A stretch of DNA of 64,000 bases. It comes from Istiophorus platypterus. Lineage: Eukaryota; Chordata; Actinopteri; Istiophoriformes; Istiophoridae. This document shows positions 59,773 to 64,000 of this stretch, in pieces. The notes under the pieces were generated by a model that was not told the DNA's origin, ran no database searches, and worked only from the letters and a program-made list of their open reading frames with translations. Each line of letters begins with the position of its first letter. The first letter of the stretch is position 1. Location of the stretch: assembly GCA_016859345.1 (NCBI GenBank), contig CM029119.1:409501-473500 (forward strand). Reading direction: 5' to 3'. A program made the position numbers and the translations under genes.

Positions 59773-61019
59773 GGTTGCCAAATGGAGCAAATGTTAGCAA
59801 CAGTCTTCATCTCTTGCAGGTTAAGTCCATATAGCCTGTGCTGAATTCATTTACGGTTGTTTAGATATATGCAAATTTATTCTGACACAGCCAACATACA
59901 ACGTTATTTTCATTTTCTTGATCAAAATACTGCCTAACCAGTTGGTTTTATGAGATGTCTTTTGTCACACTTTCCACCTTACATGTTTACCACATCTGGA
60001 CACTAGCACAGATCCATAGTTTTGTTAAACAGTCTGACTAATTTTTATGGGAGTAAAATTAATTTAAGAAAAAAACTATCTTAATTTTACAAAAGCCAAA
60101 TTAATTGGATTTAAATGTATTTCCACAAGTCAGCCACAAAATATCAAATTATGAAGTGAGTTGTTTTTTTGGGGGTATACTATGTCAGTATTGCTGAGGA
60201 TGGGAGTGTTGAAAATACTGACGTATTCCTGCAACAGCCACTACTGTTATGAAGTATTTTTAGTTTAATTTTATTCATTAGTTTAATTTTACTAGTAATT
60301 ATGGGGAATGAAAAACTTCCTTATCCAATTCAAATCTTTTGAGTTGTTTTAGCAGATAAAGGTTGATCTAAAGTTGCAGTGATATCAATGGGATAGTTTT
60401 TATTGGTTTATGATTGGCTCTTGATTTTACATTTTATTCCATCCCATACAACTGCTAGATTAGCTTATTTCTTCATCCCAAGAAATTTAGTCTCCTGTGT
60501 TAAGGATTTTGCCATTTGGTCTATACATATCTCTGATAACGCACCAATATTTTTTCAGTTAAAAAATCTAATTCAAAAATTATTTATTTATTTAGTCACA
60601 TGCAGTCAACTTAATCATTCTTTATTTTAAGTTTATCAACTAAAAGTCTTGACATCCTAGTCTCGTTTTAGCCAGAGAAAACCATACAAATTTTAATATA
60701 GTTTTAATTGACAAAAACACTTGACATTCTAAACTTTTTTTAGTCATCAGATTAGTTGAGAAAAATGTTGTGAACATTATAGCCTAGTTTTAGTCAGGAC
60801 CAAGAATTAGCATTTTAGTCAAAAAAAGATTTCATCCAGTATGAAGACATATTATGTAAGATTTCTCTGTTGCTGAATGCACTTTAGCCCCTTCAGGGTT
60901 ATCTGGACATTACAGTGACTTGATACTTGAAAGTGACAAGATGGACAGCTGGGCCAGGGCTAGCTGGTTGGCACCTTCAATACAGAGAAAAAAAAGAGAT
61001 GAAGGAAAAAGAAGCAAAA
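59772..61019. other. Unassigned AT-rich DNA
   Basis: No supported gene or element. 'tagttttagtc'-like phrases recur around 60650-60830 without a clear unit. Confidence 0.45.
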
Positions 61020-61480
61020 GAATAGTTAAGATTGGCATACATTTCCACCACAGGAGACATCTATCGGTGAGTGAAGGCATGAGATTTGATGCTGACCTTG
61101 CAGCATTTCTTCTAGGCAGTTAAGTAAGCAGGTTTTCATGCTAACATTGGCTATGTAGAAATAGTAAAGCTTAAAATCAAAATGAAAACTAGAATTACCC
61201 CACCATCCAGTCAAGTTGCAGTTTATATCCATGCCTGTCTAGACTCATATATGAGATGAAGGTTGGAGGAATTTAATAAAAGGTATTAAGGGTATTTTAT
61301 TATAATTAGCAAATGATTTCTTGAGTGATGGCCAAGAAACATGTTTTTGAAGGCATGGTAACCTTGACCTTTGACCTTTAAACACCAAATTCTGATTAGT
61401 TCATCCCTATTGGAGTACTTTGTTGAGAATGGGACAGCCAGACAGACAGATGAATAACCTGAAATTATATTGTCTCTGGA
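61020..61480 (-). repeat. Unnamed dispersed repeat, copy 1 (inverted relative to copy 2)
   Basis: Read on the minus strand, 61300 to 61020 ('gagtctagacaggcatggat', 'ctagttttcattttgatttt', 'agccaatgttagcat', 'cttcactcaccgatag') matches 63010-63270 on the plus strand block by block. The adjoining part to 61480 carries 'tgaccttgacctttgacctt' and 'gttcatcccta', matching 62690-63010. The family is familiar from many fish genomes but I cannot name it with confidence. Confidence 0.7.
61365..61377 (-). promoter_or_regulatory. Perfect DR1 nuclear-receptor-type motif
   Basis: The minus strand reads AGGTCAAAGGTCA, the consensus direct repeat with one-base spacing bound by HNF4/RXR/COUP-type receptors. 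It lies inside the dispersed repeat. Whether it is bound is unknown; no gene is visible nearby. Confidence 0.5.
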
Positions 61481-62689
61481 CCAGGCTGTCACTGGCACAG
61501 AATAAGCCACAAAATTACAGTTCGTGAGATTCAGAATGCAACAATGCGAAGAGAGTGTCTGACCTGATGTTATCAATTTAAGGAATACATTCTGACATAG
61601 AAGAGGATTAAAAAATGCTCAGCAAGCTAAGCTAACATTTGGCCATATTAATACAACAAAGAATAAACTCTCCAAACCTACAGTGTACACCTTGTCCTAG
61701 ATCCTCAACCTGACTTCATCACTACCTAATAAGAGGATTAAAGAATGTTGGTTCTATGGAGGTTTTGACTGGTTTTTGGCTTGCTCTTGTTTTCTAGCCA
61801 ACAATGTTTCTTTTTTGGTTCAGTTTTAACACTTCTTATAGTGTTGTTACTGGCTAAAGCAAACTTCTGTTTTCAGCAAAAAAAAGCCAAAAGTATCATA
61901 TCACCATTAGCACAAAAGGTTGACAACTAGCTGGTGGACATAGTGGAGGATTCACTATGTTAAATAGCCAGATACTTTTCTCAGGAGTTAGTGGAGATAA
62001 AAATTTAATATTTGATTAACTCTCATCGGGTAGACACAAATTAGACTCTAAATTAATATTACTGTTACTTTGTGTCTGATTGATATGGAAATAGACAACT
62101 CTTTGCTAACAAGTTTGCTATATGAACTTAAAAATGTGATATAATGTTTTCAAAGCTTGTTTCCACTGCACCCAAGTAGCCAAAAAAATCAGTTAATGTT
62201 GATTTAAAGACCAGTCAAACTCATTCTACATTCCACGGGAAGAGGAAAGAATTGTAGAACACTCAGTGGCTTACCTCTGTTTACCAAATATTAGAATGAG
62301 CATTGTCTTGCAAATGGCAAAGGGGGAGTTCCATTCCAGTGTTGAGTCAGATTTAAGGGACTCAACACTGATATAAAAGAAAATTAAATGAATGCCATTC
62401 ATTGAAATTAATTAACATTGCAGTGTACAGTGCATGTGTGGAACCTTGTCATGCATCTACTTTATGAAATTCTTCATCTTTATGCACATACATGTAAGAT
62501 ACTTTAATCGTTTTTCTTCTCCTTCCTGTGTTTATTTCCTAGATCTTTGGTCCAAGATGACGTACACACTCCACCAGTGGACACAGTATGGTGATACTGT
62601 ATAACAATCCCAGAAAACCAAACTTAAGCTTTCTTACTTTATTATTTTATCATTCCTCTTCTGTTACCACAGAAGTAGATGGAGGCATT
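61481..62689. other. Unassigned spacer between the two inverted repeat copies
   Basis: AT-rich with no recognised gene or element. Confidence 0.45.
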
Positions 62690-63300
62690 ATGGTTTTGGG
62701 TTGTCTGTAGGTTTGTCCATCAGTCCCTTTTTCATGAATGTGACATCTCTTGAGTAAAGTTCTTCAAGGATGAACTAATTACACACCGGTGGCCAAAGGT
62801 AAAGGTCATTGTGACCTTACATTCCTCCCATTCATGTGAACATGATATATCAAACCTGGTGCAATTTAATGACATTTGGCACAAAAATCCATTCAGACAT
62901 GAGGGTGAATTGATTAGAATCTGGTAGTCAAAGGTCAAGGTCACTGTTACACAAAAGACATTTTTGGCCATCACTCAAGAATTCATATGCTAATAATGAC
63001 AAATACACTTAATACCTTTTAATAAATTCCTTCAAGTCTCCACTGCATATATTGTACGAGTCTTGACAGACATGGATGCTAACTAGAACTGGACTGGTTA
63101 ACAGAACTAGTTTACTAGTTTTCATTTTATTTGATTTTAAAAGGGCTATGTGTAAGTTTTTCTACTGCTATAGAGCCAATGTTAGCATTAAGTACTGTTT
63201 ACTTACCAGTCTAGAAGAAATTTGTATTCAGCAGAAAACTTCATTCCTTCACTCACCAAGACCTCTCTCCAGCGGTTGTAAGCAACACCAATGTTAACTC
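62690..63300 (+). repeat. Unnamed dispersed repeat, copy 2
   Basis: Inverted partner of 61020-61480. Includes 'gtcaaaggtcaaggtcactg' near 62927-62946 (a TCAAGGTCA half-site and a one-mismatch DR1), 'gccatcactcaagaattcat', 'gagtcttgacagacatggat', 'agccaatgttagcattaag' and 'ccttcactcaccaagacc'. A partial third copy follows at about 63335-63425. Confidence 0.7.
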
Positions 63301-63334
63301 TTATTTTAATTAAGTCAGCATTCTAACCAGCAAG

Positions 63335-63425
63335 CCCCATCTTCACTTAATATATTATATGAGTCTTGACAGAAATGAATGTAAACAGCTACTTGACCAG
63401 TTGATGGAGGCATAGAACCATGAGG
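63335..63425 (+). repeat. Partial third copy of the same dispersed repeat
   Basis: 'atatattatatgagtcttga' followed by 'cagaaatgaatgtaaacagc' repeats the phrase 'atatattgtacgagtcttga' then 'cagacatggatgctaacta' of copy 2, in the same orientation about 310 bases further on. Confidence 0.55.
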
Positions 63426-64000
63426 TGGTAATTCAAAAGTGTACATACCATATTGAGAAATACTGAAGTTCTTCAATTAAATGATTTGCAAATTTTATTA
63501 TATAGCATGTGTTACATATTAGAAAATCTTGACAGTGTAAAAGTGAATCTTACAACATCAGCACCTCTTGGCCAACCTAACCAGATAAAGGAATTAAACA
63601 TTTGTAACAAAGGGCCAGTATTGACCACAGTGACCGGTCTTGTTTACGAAACAAGGAGTGTCTGTGTATCTAGTGGTGATGAAATATGTTGCCTTACCAA
63701 CGATGTTAAAACCGCTCCTCACCCCACACATCCTCCCCTCTGGGCTCAGAGACTCATTCATAATAAGGAAAAGGAATCGATTGTTCACATGCAGCCAGTA
63801 AATACAAGATTGCCGATCTACTACACCTCCTGTCGAATAGTGTAAAAATGTCAAGCCAGTTGAAGCAAAATTAGCTGGGGCAAACACATCACCTTCTATC
63901 CCTGAACTAACTACAAGAGGCAATTGGCAGGCCTGTCACAGTAACCCACATAAAAATATGTATACACATAGTTTATTTGTAAATCTTGGCTCAAGGATAC
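63426..64000. other. Unassigned DNA
   Basis: Both strands hold open frames of 110-130 codons (63453-63845 plus, 63594-63923 minus), but both open at TTG, overlap each other and resemble no family I know. Slightly higher GC than the surroundings. A host exon cannot be excluded, but nothing supports one. Confidence 0.35.

Noticed and set aside
62732..62974. 80-codon minus-strand open frame
   Set aside because: Lies entirely within the dispersed repeat at 62690-63300 and is a chance frame of that family.
63453..63923. Possible host exon on either strand
   Set aside because: Both frames open at TTG, overlap on opposite strands, and lack recognisable domains or clear splice signals; kept only as unassigned DNA.
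1..64000. CRISPR arrays, prokaryotic operons, toxin-antitoxin or defence systems
   Set aside because: Sequence content is clearly that of a vertebrate (fish) genome; no regularly spaced repeats with unique spacers and no bacterial gene organisation.

Overview
The window looks like a repeat-rich, AT-rich, gene-free stretch of a ray-finned fish genome, most likely percomorph. The basis is the repeat families: tRNA-derived SINEs ending in a 'gctatataagtgcagtccatttac' type tail, L2-type, Tx1/L1-type and R2/R4-type (REL-endonuclease) LINEs, Tc1-like transposons and abundant microsatellites. I found no convincing host exon, no tRNA or rRNA gene, and no bacterial-style operon or CRISPR array. A 500-base run of N at 13109-13608 is an assembly gap. 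Nearly every protein-like stretch belongs to a broken transposable element.

Layout. 1-20.5 kb is mostly unassigned AT-rich DNA with a perfect 359-bp direct repeat at the left edge, three copies of one SINE (3.4, 9.3 and 9.9 kb), a degenerate GCTAGC minisatellite (8.6-8.9 kb), a perfect short hairpin (10.85 kb), the gap, and an (AC)n-centred composite repeat (15.6-16.1 kb). From 18.6 to 32.4 kb there is a nested transposon pile: L2 fragments, an R2/R4-type LINE fragment split by a 310-bp solo LTR with a 5-bp target duplication, and a larger R2/R4-type LINE on the minus strand. That larger LINE is split by a 3' L2 fragment (8-bp target duplication) and by a 2.1-kb solo LTR-like element (8-bp inverted ends, 4-bp target duplication). 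In both cases removing the insert and one target copy restores the LINE reading frame. A decayed retroviral envelope-like region follows, itself split by another L2 3' end.

32.4-41.9 kb holds one L2 fragment, microsatellites and unassigned DNA. 41.9-47.4 kb holds two Tc1-like elements, one with its DNA-binding segment inverted relative to its catalytic segment and one split by an L2 3' end, with a longer L2 copy between them. 48.5-52.2 kb carries two more partial copies of the 2.1-kb LTR-like element, in the opposite orientation to the first, the second inside an L2 copy that still shows ORF1 esterase and endonuclease remnants. 53-54.3 kb holds a second L2-type LINE on the minus strand. 56.8-59.6 kb holds a Tx1/L1-type LINE on the minus strand. 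61-63.4 kb holds a large inverted pair of an unnamed repeat carrying nuclear-receptor-like DR1 motifs.

Nothing here appears to work as a gene set. The value of the window is as a record of layered insertions whose order can be read from target-site duplications and restored frames. Family names come from remembered protein motifs, not from a database search.
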